Made by a program: the position numbers and the translations under genes. From positions 1 through 30,613 of IMG/VR virus record IMGVR_UViG_3300021472_000007: a stretch of DNA of 30,613 nucleotides; one strand, given 5' to 3'. Origin of the DNA: a virus. Shown here in pieces: positions 1 to 6,127 of the stretch (the first letter of the stretch is position 1; each line of letters opens with the position of its first letter). Below the pieces are notes generated by a model. The model searched no databases and was not told where the DNA came from. It was given only the letters and a program-made list of their open reading frames with translations.

Positions 1-58
1 GAAAATAAAATCCTTAACAATGAATGCCTATAAAGGCTATGCCGCAATAGAGCTTTAG

Positions 59-232
59 CTCCAAGAGAATTTAAGAACCTCTGGGGCAAATGTTGATGGT
101 GTATTCCTTAGGGCATACGAAAGCGCGCATGCACGTAGCCATATGCTACGCCTACATACTCGCAGTAGCAATAGCAACCTACAAATGGGAAGATCGGAAC
201 CAGCCAACAGCATAGCGGCGTTCACCTGCTAA
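59..232 (+). pseudogene. Decayed transposase C-terminus (IS remnant)
   Basis: No intact gene is present in the first 330 bases. Two overlapping frames look like pieces of one protein. Frame 2 (59-232) ends with SIAAFTC, and frame 1 (130-210) encodes MHVAICYAYILAVAIATYK. The pattern of a short basic stretch, a hydrophobic helix HV.IC....LAVAI.TYK and a final SI.AFT is typical of the C-terminus of DDE transposases of the IS4/IS5 broad group. The match is split between frames and upstream frames carry stops, so this reads as a frameshifted relic. No terminal inverted repeat was found. The assignment is from motif pattern only and is tentative. Confidence 0.3.
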
Positions 233-329
233 AAACGCAAAAGCAACCCCAAACAAAAAAGCCTAAAAAGAATCATTCAACACTCATGCGCTAGGATGTT
301 GCTAAATTCTGGGTTTTGACATTTTTATG

Positions 330-482
330 TTATGATGAATTATGGAGGTTTGGCGCCCTAAAGTCCATGTCAAAAAGGGCGACTTTATGTTTATTCATAG
401 CGTAAATGGCTGCGAGATTTGTTGACATCCGAGTTTTTCCGGTTCCGCCTTTATATGAGTGAACAGCAATTATCTTCTTCAT
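330..482 (-). pseudogene. Truncated ParA/MinD-type ATPase
   Basis: The frame begins with MKKIIAVHSYKGGTGKT, a deviant Walker A motif (KGGTGKT, residues 11-17) diagnostic of ParA/MinD/Soj partition ATPases. It continues through the DMDFRAP segment near residue 38-44 (switch I-like D). It stops after only 50 codons, where family members run to about 250 residues. Walker B and the rest are absent from all frames to the left, where the transposase-like relic lies. An insertion or deletion near position 345 may have removed the body of the gene. Its ATG overlaps the stop of the upstream HTH gene (ATGA), so the two were once a translationally coupled pair. Almost certainly non-functional as an ATPase. 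Confidence 0.8.
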
Positions 483-859
483 GGTTTTTCACCTTCTCTT
501 TCAACGTAGAAATACGCTTTTCGACCGACTCTCTCCTTCTTCAAGTAGCCCATCAAAACCAGCTAGTTCAGATATGCGCTTTCGACTGCTCTCGCTCGTT
601 TTGTTTGCTCTGCCACTTCATCGGCCGTCGCGCGTCCTAGCTTACGTATTGTAATGGCTGTTTTTCTTAGATGATTGGGTAATGAGAGTAATGTCATAAC
701 ATCTAATGCGTCAGGTAATTGTTCTGGAAGGTTTTTTGGTTCTTGTTTCTGTAATTCTATTATTACTTCCATTTTTTCGTTTAGTCTGTCTAGGCTTTCT
801 TTAATTTTTTCTAGGAGTTGTATTTCGCTTCTTCTAAGGGTTTTCTCTTTTGATTTCAA
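479..859 (-). pseudogene. Winged-helix regulator with in-frame TAG
   Basis: A TTG start at 859, preceded by GGAGAG, opens a 126-codon frame with a single amber codon at 563-565 (codon 99). Residues 1-40 are charged and predicted coiled coil. Residues about 55-125 form a winged helix: LRKTAITIRKLGRATADEV, then a recognition helix RARAVESAYLN, the TAG, and then a wing LVLMGYLKKERVGRKAYFY. The text after the TAG completes the fold exactly, and the frame ends in a TGA that overlaps the parA ATG, so the TAG replaced a sense codon (CAG is one step away). Without readthrough a 98-residue protein lacking the wing is made. Together with the truncated parA this points to decay of a former partition or regulator operon. 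TAG is used as an ordinary stop elsewhere in the window. Confidence 0.7.
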
Positions 860-928
860 GTTTTTCTCTCCGGTTTTCTGTTTAACGTATCTACGATAAT
901 GTTAAGAATACTGTTTATTAAGTCTTAC

Positions 929-940
929 GATATAATTTTA
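929..940 (+). promoter_or_regulatory. TATA-like element before integrase
   Basis: GATATAATTTTA lies 43 bases before the ATG at 983. It would place a transcript start around 960-970, which argues for the 983 start over the ATG at 899. Inferred from composition and spacing only. Confidence 0.35.
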
Positions 941-982
941 CATAGTTTAAACAATAATTGGAGATTCCATATCTGCAGTAAC

Positions 983-1855
983 ATGCGAATACTTTCACTG
1001 ACCTCTCTCCGCTACATTGACAACCTACAGAAAAATAAAATTTTTAGAAGCCGATTTGAACTTGAATTTTTCGCCTTGGACGGCGCCGGCGCTCCAATAC
1101 GGCTTCGCTACGTGGAAAAACCCATTATAATCCATCGAGGAGATGTATTGAAGCTTCACAATTATCTTTGGCGTAACGGTCCTCTCCGCGACTTCCTAAT
1201 TGTGCGGCTGCCAATGAAGATTGGCCTCAGACCATTAGAGGTTGCAACGCTACAGATTGAACATATAAACTTTAGGCAGCGAACCTTCTATGTTCGCGAC
1301 AGCAAAAAATGGATCGTTTACCCTCTTCCTTTAGATCCCATAACGCTTGATTTGATCCGGGAATACGTTGAGGAAGCCGCCATAGAAAAGGGCTACCTGT
1401 TTCCGGGGCGAAAGGGAAACGCGCCTTTACAGACGCAGTCGCTTTCAAGCATGGTTAAACGGCGCGCTGAACAGGCCGGCTGTATAAATTGGCGAGGCAT
1501 GACTATGTATTTGTTGAGGCATTATTTTGCGGCGGAATGGCATTATATTCGGCATGGAAGCATAGAGGTTTTAAGGCGTATTTTAAGGCATAAAAGCCTA
1601 GCTACAACCCAGAGATATCTTGAACGCTTATTCTTTTATGAGGATATCCAAGCCGAATATGACAGGATTCAAGGCGGACCGCTTACCCATAAGCCTGTTC
1701 TTAGCCCGCTTTACCTTAAACAGTGCCAGTTCTGCATTCACGAGCCTACATGCCGGTTTCTGGAGCAGGCATGCAGCAATCCTTGGGCCGACTCATGCCG
1801 CTTTTTTGAGCCTAAACCAGAAAAGGAGAAAGCTAAAAATGGAAGTAGAAGTTGA
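983..1855 (+). CDS. int: Tyrosine recombinase / integrase
   Basis: Site-specific recombinase of the phage-integrase family, expected to insert or excise the element at an attachment site. Counting from the ATG at 983 (290 residues), the catalytic set is R83 in GLRPLEVATL, a beta-hairpin lysine near K108-K109, R179 in LLRHYFA, H203 in LRHKSLATTQ and the nucleophile Y212 in QRYLE. The first His of the usual HxxR box is replaced by Tyr (Y176). The C-terminus adds a five-cysteine tail (C248, C251, C257, C264, C272) that may bind zinc, seen in some archaeal integrases. The N-terminal DNA-binding region is short. An in-frame ATG at 899 would add 28 residues but lies upstream of the likely TATA box. 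The gene is the leftmost intact gene of the element. Confidence 0.88.
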   Translation: MRILSLTSLRYIDNLQKNKIFRSRFELEFFALDGAGAPIRLRYVEKPIIIHRGDVLKLHNYLWRNGPLRDFLIVRLPMKIGLRPLEVATLQIEHINFRQRTFYVRDSKKWIVYPLPLDPITLDLIREYVEEAAIEKGYLFPGRKGNAPLQTQSLSSMVKRRAEQAGCINWRGMTMYLLRHYFAAEWHYIRHGSIEVLRRILRHKSLATTQRYLERLFFYEDIQAEYDRIQGGPLTHKPVLSPLYLKQCQFCIHEPTCRFLEQACSNPWADSCRFFEPKPEKEKAKNGSRS

Positions 1856-2012
1856 TTTGCCGGAAGAAGTATGGAAAATAATGGAAGAAAATAAAATCAG
1901 TGTGGAATGGGCTATTCTAAAAGGTATTTGTCTATCAAGTCGGGGCGCCGTTCAAGCCAAGGCTTCAAGGCTACTAAAATCAGTTTCCGCACCAGCTCGG
2001 CGTCGTCGGTGA
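1839..2012 (+). CDS. Small DNA-binding-like protein, possibly truncated
   Basis: A 57-residue frame starts at an ATG seven bases after AAAGGAG and overlaps the integrase stop, so it is positioned to be co-translated with it. The first 30 residues (MEVEVDLPEEVWKIMEEN...) resemble the start of small archaeal ribbon-helix-helix-like proteins. The last 25 residues are Arg/Ala/Ser-rich, and they overlap on the opposite strand with the convergent gene at 1912-2106. The good ribosome site supports translation. The odd C-terminus suggests the original gene was cut by recombination. Function unknown. Confidence 0.45.
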   Translation: MEVEVDLPEEVWKIMEENKISVEWAILKGICLSSRGAVQAKASRLLKSVSAPARRRR

Positions 2013-2106
2013 TGCCCTGCTCTATCAATTCCATCTTATGCTCTCTTTTATATTCTTCGAGGAGCTTCACGAACTTTTCGGGTAAATGTATCTTTTTAGC
2101 CGGCAA
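1912..2106 (-). CDS. Small ribbon-helix-helix-like protein
   Basis: A 64-residue leftward gene with a TTG start at 2106 preceded by GGGAAAGG. The protein (MPAKKIHLPEKFVKLLEEYK... ELVRKLILVALKPWLERRP) has an N-terminal beta-like strand followed by two amphipathic helices, the layout of small RHH or antitoxin-like DNA-binding proteins. Its start lies about 55 bases from the dyad at 2161-2189, so it is divergent from the rightward early operon, and it could be that operon's regulator. The RHH call is by shape, with no specific family recognised. It overlaps the 3' end of the convergent 1839-2012 gene by 101 bases. Confidence 0.55.
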   Translation of the reverse strand: MPAKKIHLPEKFVKLLEEYKREHKMELIEQGITDDAELVRKLILVALKPWLERRPDLIDKYLLE

Positions 2107-2149
2107 TTCGCCTTTCCCAAGTTAATGATGGAATTGGACATTTTTAAAC

Positions 2150-2189
2150 TTTTAGGCAATAAAGTTCTAAAAGTAACTTATAGAACTTT
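2150..2189. promoter_or_regulatory. Operator-like dyad of the early operon
   Basis: A perfect 9-base inverted repeat, AAAGTTCTA (2161-2169) and TAGAACTTT (2181-2189), has centres 20 bases apart, as expected for a dimeric regulator binding one DNA face. It sits between the divergent genes 1912-2106 and 2208-2597 and just upstream of a TATA box. The left half overlaps a 21-base stretch (2150-2170) that recurs with 18 of 21 matches at 30570-30590, upstream of the right-end regulator. Confidence 0.55.
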
Positions 2190-2196
2190 AAACCAT

Positions 2197-2207
2197 AAAA
2201 TATTTAT
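2197..2207 (+). promoter_or_regulatory. TATA box of the early operon
   Basis: AAATATTTATA directly precedes the first ATG (2208). With archaeal spacing the transcript would begin about 25 bases downstream, so translation of the first gene may really begin at a later ATG (2262 or 2304). Preceded by the dyad at 2161-2189. Confidence 0.5.
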
Positions 2208-2597
2208 ATGAGAACCTTAGTTACTTATGTAACAGAGGTAACAGAATTGGCAACTCAAATTATGATTAGGAGAGCTCGCACAAAAATTCTGGATAAAGAA
2301 AAGATGGTTCATTGGCTTCTCGAATATAGTTTTGGCGATGGTGTCTGGTATAAAATAAACGATAAGAAAGTGCAGCCTCACCCGTTTTTGCGCCGAAACT
2401 TGGCTGAGATGAAGAAATACCGTGAAGCCATGAATCGGATAGGCCAGGGCGAAACATGGCTTTTCGACGCGGTAAAAGTTGATGATGTAATTTATATTAC
2501 CCGTGTTCATGGTTCTTCTCCCTTCTCCTCTCCCTTCGAGAAAATGGAGGAGAATTTGCGGCGTTTAAAGAATCAGCCCGTGGAGGTTTTCGCATGA
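2208..2597 (+). CDS. Hypothetical early protein
   Basis: First gene of the long rightward early operon, at most 129 residues. No family is recognised. The protein is soluble, mixed alpha/beta, with a conserved-looking core MVHWLLEYSFGDGVWYKIND and a C-terminal charged helix (EKMEENLRRLKN). The ATG at 2208 overlaps the TATA box, so starts at 2262 or 2304 are more likely for a promoter-proximal transcript. The stop overlaps the next ATG (ATGA), showing translational coupling. Confidence 0.6.
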   Translation: MRTLVTYVTEVTELATQIMIRRARTKILDKEKMVHWLLEYSFGDGVWYKINDKKVQPHPFLRRNLAEMKKYREAMNRIGQGETWLFDAVKVDDVIYITRVHGSSPFSSPFEKMEENLRRLKNQPVEVFA

Positions 2598-2803
2598 ATG
2601 AAAAAGAGAAAGAGGTATGCAATACAATAAAGAAAACTCTGTTTCCAGTAAGAGCAACTTTAATTGAAACTAAAAAAGGGAAAATAATCCTGCATCTATC
2701 AATACACAGCAGAGATATTCAAAGATTTTGTTTAGAGCCTGGAAAGCAACCAAGTGAACTATTTGAAATTATAGTTCATGAGAGAGGAGAAATTGTTGTT
2801 TAG
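2594..2803 (+). CDS. Hypothetical small protein
   Basis: 69 residues, soluble, with a charged N-terminus (MNEKEKEVCNTIKK) and alternating beta-like segments (RATLIETKKGKIILHLSIHSRDI). Its ATG overlaps the previous stop. It ends in TAG, showing that TAG is a normal terminator in this genome. No recognised family. Confidence 0.65.
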   Translation: MNEKEKEVCNTIKKTLFPVRATLIETKKGKIILHLSIHSRDIQRFCLEPGKQPSELFEIIVHERGEIVV

Positions 2804-2821
2804 TTATTTGGAGGTTTTTAT

Positions 2822-3070
2822 ATGAGTGAGAAGGAAAAGGTTGAAGCTTTTAAGCGGATGACAAAGCGTGGATGGGCCCGCGAATTACTATGCAATAAGG
2901 AATGCAATGAAAGTTTTACGCAGATTATTCGGATTTTCTTTCTGGCTCAGCCAGACTGCTACGAAAGCGTGGAAAACGCTAGGCAAGCCTTGAAACGGGC
3001 CCTCGATGAAGCCGTCGATTTTCTCTGGGAAGTCGTTGAAGAAAACCAAATAGAGGAGCCAGAGCAATGA
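2822..3070 (+). CDS. Hypothetical small helical protein
   Basis: 82 residues behind TTTGGAGG, which sets the start. Mostly alpha-helical with three cysteines (LLCNKECNES, QPDCYES) and an acidic end. The first 25 coding bases match the start of the major capsid gene at 17744 in 24 positions (both begin MSEKEKVE), although the rest of the proteins are unrelated. The stop overlaps the next ATG. Function unknown. Confidence 0.65.
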   Translation: MSEKEKVEAFKRMTKRGWARELLCNKECNESFTQIIRIFFLAQPDCYESVENARQALKRALDEAVDFLWEVVEENQIEEPEQ

Positions 3071-3246
3071 AGACACTTCCAAAATGCCATGAATGCACCT
3101 TTTGCCTTGAGCTTAACCCGAAGAAGGGGCATTTACCAAGCAGAAATAAGCCAAGCTGGTTCTGCACCAAAAACAATCCGGTAATCAAGATAGACCCGAA
3201 TCAAACTGCCTGTAGGAGTTTCTATAATGGTAAATTTGAAGCGTAA
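3067..3246 (+). CDS. Small Cys-rich zinc-binding-like protein
   Basis: A 59-residue gene whose ATG overlaps the preceding TGA. Cysteines occur as KCHECTFC near the start, WFC in the middle and TACRSF near the end, a pattern compatible with one or two zinc sites. Such mini zinc proteins are frequent in early operons of archaeal viruses. It overlaps the following regulator gene by 20 bases. No specific family recognised. Confidence 0.6.
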   Translation: MKTLPKCHECTFCLELNPKKGHLPSRNKPSWFCTKNNPVIKIDPNQTACRSFYNGKFEA

Positions 3247-3592
3247 ACGTGCCTGGCATATAATTTCGCAGATGAATGGTGAATGGATGGATATTAAAGA
3301 GTTAGCGGCGCAGGCCGGCATGTCGCCTTACGAAATGAGCCGTTATCTTCGTGAAGCCAAAGCTTTGGGATTGCTTGAATCTAGGAAACGGCGAATCAAC
3401 GGGTTATATCGTAGTCTTTGGCGTTTCCGCTTGAACTCTAAGCCTCAATGTCCAAAATGCGGTCATGTCTTGGCTCCTCTCGGAAATGATGTTTTTGAAT
3501 GTGTTGTTTGCGGCGTAGGTTGGAAACCCGTTTCTCGCCCTTTCCAGGGCGAGGACGGGCCAAACCAATCAGCCTCCAAGCGAGGCGAATAA
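3227..3592 (+). CDS. Winged-helix plus zinc-ribbon regulator
   Basis: 121 residues. Residues 1-67 form a winged helix (AWHIISQMNGEWMDIKEL, then AGMSPYEMSRYLREAKALG as recognition helix, and a basic wing ESRKRRINGLYRSLWRF). Residues about 75-100 form a zinc ribbon with CPKCG and CVVCG. The combination suggests a sequence-specific DNA-binding transcription regulator of the early operon. The C-terminal 20 residues are polar and disordered. The start lies inside the previous gene with TAGGAG nearby. Confidence 0.75.
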   Translation: MVNLKRKRAWHIISQMNGEWMDIKELAAQAGMSPYEMSRYLREAKALGLLESRKRRINGLYRSLWRFRLNSKPQCPKCGHVLAPLGNDVFECVVCGVGWKPVSRPFQGEDGPNQSASKRGE

Positions 3593-3607
3593 AGGAGAAA
3601 ATAGGAA

Positions 3608-3964
3608 ATGAGTCAGCAGAAAGAGTTGCCGACAACAATTGCAGCATTTTTCATTATTGTCCTAGTGTTTGCGCCGATACTGATTGACCAGACCGTTGAC
3701 ATTCAAAACTTCGATTTAGCTACAATAGGCTACAGCACTTTCATAGGCGTAGTAATCGCCTTTTTCGGCTACGCCAAATCCGGAGAACCATTCAGCCCTG
3801 AAAAATTTGTGATTACGCCGATAACAGGCTGTATTACCGGCGTTGTCATGGGACTCTACGGCTTCGATTATTCCCAAGCGCAGATTTGGCTTCAAAATGC
3901 TGGCGTGTTAAGTCTGGTTGAAATTGTAGGAAAAGCCATCGTAAGAAGGTTATGGAAGGGATAA
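3608..3964 (+). CDS. Three-TM membrane protein (holin-like)
   Basis: 118 residues preceded by AAAGGAGA. Three hydrophobic segments at about 7-27, 38-56 and 70-90 and a basic C-terminus (KAIVRRLWKG) give a small integral membrane protein. Size and topology resemble holins, which would open the membrane at lysis, but no holin family motif is identified. Its place in an early operon is atypical for lysis. It is followed by the structured gap at 4009-4135. Confidence 0.6.
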   Translation: MSQQKELPTTIAAFFIIVLVFAPILIDQTVDIQNFDLATIGYSTFIGVVIAFFGYAKSGEPFSPEKFVITPITGCITGVVMGLYGFDYSQAQIWLQNAGVLSLVEIVGKAIVRRLWKG

Positions 3965-4008
3965 TCTATGGATTGCTCTTCTAATTTCCCCTTTTCTTTC
4001 CTTGTTTA

Positions 4009-4135
4009 GGGCCCGAAACAGCCTCGGCATACTAAAACTAGGCCCGGGCCATGTGAGAACGGCCGAAGCTCCCCGCCGACCCAGACCAGGGCGGAGATGG
4101 GAGATAAGGTCTATGCCGAGGCTGCGGGAACCCCC
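4009..4135 (+). ncRNA. Structured RNA element 1 (long hairpin)
   Basis: A perfect 13-base inverted repeat, CAGCCTCGGCATA (4019-4031) and TATGCCGAGGCTG (4112-4124), is extended on its outer side by CCCG (4012-4015) pairing with CGGG (4125-4128) across a three-base AAA bulge. The 80-base interior is GC-rich with further possible stems (CCGCC with GGCGG, and the self-complementary GGCCCGGGCC). No ORF fits. The element ends about 25 bases before the next gene, so it is either a 5' leader structure or a separate small RNA. Confidence 0.55.
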
Positions 4136-4160
4136 AAAAACGGGAAGGAGATGATGAAAA

Positions 4161-4397
4161 ATGACGGAGTTAAAAGTAATTGAATGTGACCGTTGCGGAA
4201 AAGAATTCAAAATTCCAGTAGGGCAAGAACCATACAAGATTGGAAAATGGGAATATGGAAAATACGGCAAAGAAGAACCGGAGATTTATGACCTTTGCGA
4301 AGATTGCTGGGCCTCTTTGTTTTATTGGTTAAATCATTGGAAGCGATTCGACAAGTTAGCGGATAAGATTGCCAGGGAGGAAACGGGTGATGAGTGA
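4161..4397 (+). CDS. Small zinc-finger-like protein
   Basis: 78 residues, behind GGAAGGAGATG. Two CxxC pairs, CDRCGKEF (residues 9-12) and CEDCW (near residues 46-49), form a likely treble-clef or zinc-ribbon site resembling the YlcI/YnfO-type small zinc proteins found in prophages. First gene after structured element 1. The stop region overlaps the next ATG. Exact role unknown. Confidence 0.7.
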   Translation: MTELKVIECDRCGKEFKIPVGQEPYKIGKWEYGKYGKEEPEIYDLCEDCWASLFYWLNHWKRFDKLADKIAREETGDE

Positions 4398-4545
4398 GCA
4401 AAAAGAGCCTAAAATCGAAGTTAAAGTTTCAGCAAAATTCACGATAGACTCCTGGGACGATTTTAAACTGTTCGTTGACCATCTGGAAAAGAATCCGTTA
4501 GCAGTAGTTTTCCGTATTAAAGTTAAAGGAGAGTATGTTGTTTGA
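4390..4545 (+). CDS. Hypothetical small protein
   Basis: 51 residues, below common length cut-offs, but with a GGGAGG site upstream and tight overlaps at both ends (ATG inside the previous gene, TGA overlapping the next TTG). Begins MSEQKEPK, similar to the next gene's MSEQEKSK. The rest alternates strands and a helix (SWDDFKLFVDHLEKNP). No family recognised. Confidence 0.6.
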   Translation: MSEQKEPKIEVKVSAKFTIDSWDDFKLFVDHLEKNPLAVVFRIKVKGEYVV

Positions 4546-4916
4546 GTGAACAGGAAAAGTCTAAGTCTGAGCGTGGATGCCTCGCTTGGATAGCCGAAAA
4601 ACTCGACAGCCTAATTGCCGGTCAAGACGCTATCATGCAGCAAATCGAGGAGATTAAACAGTTCATTAAGGGATTTGCGGCGCAGCAAAACCGCGAATTA
4701 ACCGTTGATGAAGTCAAGCAAGCGTTGCAGGCCTATGAGAAGGATTTGGTTTTCAGCGAGACTGATATGAGCATTATTGTTAAGCCGTCGGCCTTTCTTG
4801 GACGCGACAAATTCAAAAGTATAAGCAGTGTTCTGCGAAGTCTTCAGCCTGCCACGGAATATGTTAGCGCTGGGAAGGAGTCGCATTTTAGGGTTCCAAA
4901 GGTGAAAAAGCCATGA
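4542..4916 (+). CDS. Hypothetical protein with N-terminal coiled coil
   Basis: 124 residues from a TTG start that overlaps the previous stop (TTGA), with AAAGGAG upstream. Residues 14-50 are a heptad-like helix (WIAEKLDSLIAGQDAIMQQIEEIKQ...). The remainder is a small folded domain with VDEVKQALQAYEKDL and a basic end, perhaps helix-turn-helix-like. Possibly an oligomeric DNA-associated protein. No defined family. Confidence 0.65.
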   Translation: MSEQEKSKSERGCLAWIAEKLDSLIAGQDAIMQQIEEIKQFIKGFAAQQNRELTVDEVKQALQAYEKDLVFSETDMSIIVKPSAFLGRDKFKSISSVLRSLQPATEYVSAGKESHFRVPKVKKP

Positions 4917-5077
4917 AAATAAACATTGATGATTTCATTCAAATCTATGATAAGCGAGACGATGACCTTCTAATTGAAGGAAATGTTGTGAAGATAGAGA
5001 AGGATGAGGAACAGCCAATTACTAAAGTTTTGCTTGATACCGGCTATGAAATCACAATTTTAAGTGATGACTCATGA
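4913..5077 (+). CDS. Hypothetical small acidic protein
   Basis: 54 residues, ATG overlapping the previous TGA and TGA overlapping the next ATG. Rich in Asp, Glu and Ile with predicted strands (IEGNVVKIEK, TKVLLDTGYEITIL). No family recognised. Supported mainly by perfect packing between neighbours. Confidence 0.55.
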   Translation: MKINIDDFIQIYDKRDDDLLIEGNVVKIEKDEEQPITKVLLDTGYEITILSDDS

Positions 5078-5217
5078 ATTTGAAGGTTTACTGTAACCAA
5101 TGCGGTAAAGAAATGACTTGTGTTGGCGTGGAAGTGGATGAAGGCTTCGTGGATATAGCCTATTATTGCGAGAAATGTCATTCCTTGGTTAGCCTGCGAT
5201 TTGAAAGCTTGAAGTGA
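5074..5217 (+). CDS. Mini zinc-ribbon protein
   Basis: 47 residues. Two CxxC knuckles, CNQCGKEM (C7, C10) and CEKCHSL, separated by a 20-residue strand region, form a textbook zinc ribbon with almost nothing else. It may bind nucleic acid or a protein partner. The ATG overlaps the preceding stop (ATGA). Confidence 0.65.
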   Translation: MNLKVYCNQCGKEMTCVGVEVDEGFVDIAYYCEKCHSLVSLRFESLK

Positions 5218-5223
5218 TTAGCC

Positions 5224-5412
5224 ATGAAAGTTTGGGAAATTACATGGGGATACAAAAATTATCCTGGATATTTCTGCGACATCCATGTTTTAGCTGAAAG
5301 TTTTGATGAAGCAATAAAGAAAGCGAAGGAATGGAAGACTAAGATTTGGCCAAATTATGAAGAGTTGGAAATTACTGATGTAAGGCGAGTTTGCAACGTT
5401 GATGTGGAATGA
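5224..5412 (+). CDS. Hypothetical small protein
   Basis: 62 residues. Pattern MKVWEITWGYKNYPGYFCDIHVL followed by SFDEAIKKAKEW resembles small beta-beta-alpha proteins in which a strand pair is followed by an amphipathic helix. No named family assigned. The stop overlaps the next ATG. Confidence 0.6.
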   Translation: MKVWEITWGYKNYPGYFCDIHVLAESFDEAIKKAKEWKTKIWPNYEELEITDVRRVCNVDVE

Positions 5413-5573
5413 GGCGGACTTGCCGAAACTGCGCCAACCGCAAAAAAGCGGATAAACCTGGCTATTTCCAGTGCGACTGGCATCCTGGCAAGCCGTTTTT
5501 CCATAACAGTTTATTGGATGATGACGTTAGATGGTGTGAAGGATGGAAGCCGAGAAAAGGCAAGAAAAAATAG
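5409..5573 (+). CDS. Small Cys/His protein, zinc-binding-like
   Basis: 54 residues. CRNCANRKK at the start, CDWHPGKPFFH in the middle and WCEGW near the end supply Cys and His ligands for a zinc site, a pattern common in phage-encoded mini zinc proteins. Starts in ATGA overlap with the previous gene and overlaps the next gene by 31 bases. Very basic C-terminus (KPRKGKKK). Confidence 0.6.
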   Translation: MRRTCRNCANRKKADKPGYFQCDWHPGKPFFHNSLLDDDVRWCEGWKPRKGKKK

Positions 5574-5806
5574 TCAAAATTAAAAAGCCTAATCTAACAA
5601 TTTTAACGGTAAAAAATGCTTTAGACAAAGCAATAAACGAATCTGACCTCTTCAGCGACTTCTGCTATCGCCACTGTCCATTATATAAGGCATTCCAAAA
5701 ATTTGGTTTGATTCCTAAAATTCCATGCCGAGACCTCTGCAGCCTCATGCGTTTCCGAGACTACATAAACGGAATAGTTTACGCAAGTGATGAAGATGAA
5801 GTTTAA
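5543..5806 (+). CDS. Hypothetical protein with paired CxxxC motifs
   Basis: 87 residues. Basic N-terminus, then a helical region with CYRHCPLYKAF and PCRDLCSLMRF. Two C-x3-C pairs about 20 residues apart suggest a metal site or a disulphide-linked helical hairpin. The start at 5543 lies in the end of the previous gene. The C-terminus overlaps the next start. No family recognised. Confidence 0.6.
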   Translation: MEAEKRQEKIVKIKKPNLTILTVKNALDKAINESDLFSDFCYRHCPLYKAFQKFGLIPKIPCRDLCSLMRFRDYINGIVYASDEDEV

Positions 5807-6095
5807 CCTAAGTGTAATTAAAAAGAGGATAAAAACGAAATTAGACCGTTTAGAAAGAGGAACTTTAACAAAAATTCAGAAAATAATTATCAGAAATGAA
5901 CTTGAGCATGACCTTGAATTAATTGAAGAATTAGAAAAGAACCTTCGAGAAAAACTGATAGAACTTGGTGTTAAATTCAAAGATTTCGATTATACAGACT
6001 TTCTTTCTTATGAAGATGACCGAGAGGAAATTTTTCGGAAAGGATACGAACAAGGGCAACTTGACCTAATCGAGGAAATTTTAGGAGAGGGGTAA
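5787..6095 (+). CDS. Hypothetical coiled-coil protein
   Basis: 102 residues, highly charged and almost entirely helical, with a long heptad-like segment about residues 15-62 (KIQKIIIRNELEHDLELIEELEKNLREK). It ends with an acidic helix (GQLDLIEEILGEG). Last small gene before the helicase-like gene, so it may be an accessory of replication, but that is inferred from position only. Confidence 0.6.
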   Translation: MMKMKFNLSVIKKRIKTKLDRLERGTLTKIQKIIIRNELEHDLELIEELEKNLREKLIELGVKFKDFDYTDFLSYEDDREEIFRKGYEQGQLDLIEEILGEG

Positions 6096-6127
6096 GGGAA
6101 CTGTGGCAGGATCCATTCGGAACTTTT

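Noticed and set aside
563-565. TAG read as pyrrolysine or other recoding
   Set aside because: TAG ends several genes normally (2801-2803, 5571-5573, 12470-12472), and the next gene is truncated, so simple decay is the more likely explanation.
1620-1838. Upstream extension of the 1839-2012 frame
   Set aside because: The upstream part lies wholly within the integrase gene in another frame. The ribosome site is directly before 1839.
3950-4270. Leftward frame across the gap at 3965-4160
   Set aside because: Overlaps the inverted repeat and the start of a zinc-protein gene. Pro/Ser/Arg-rich text without domain pattern or ribosome site. The structured RNA explains the region better.
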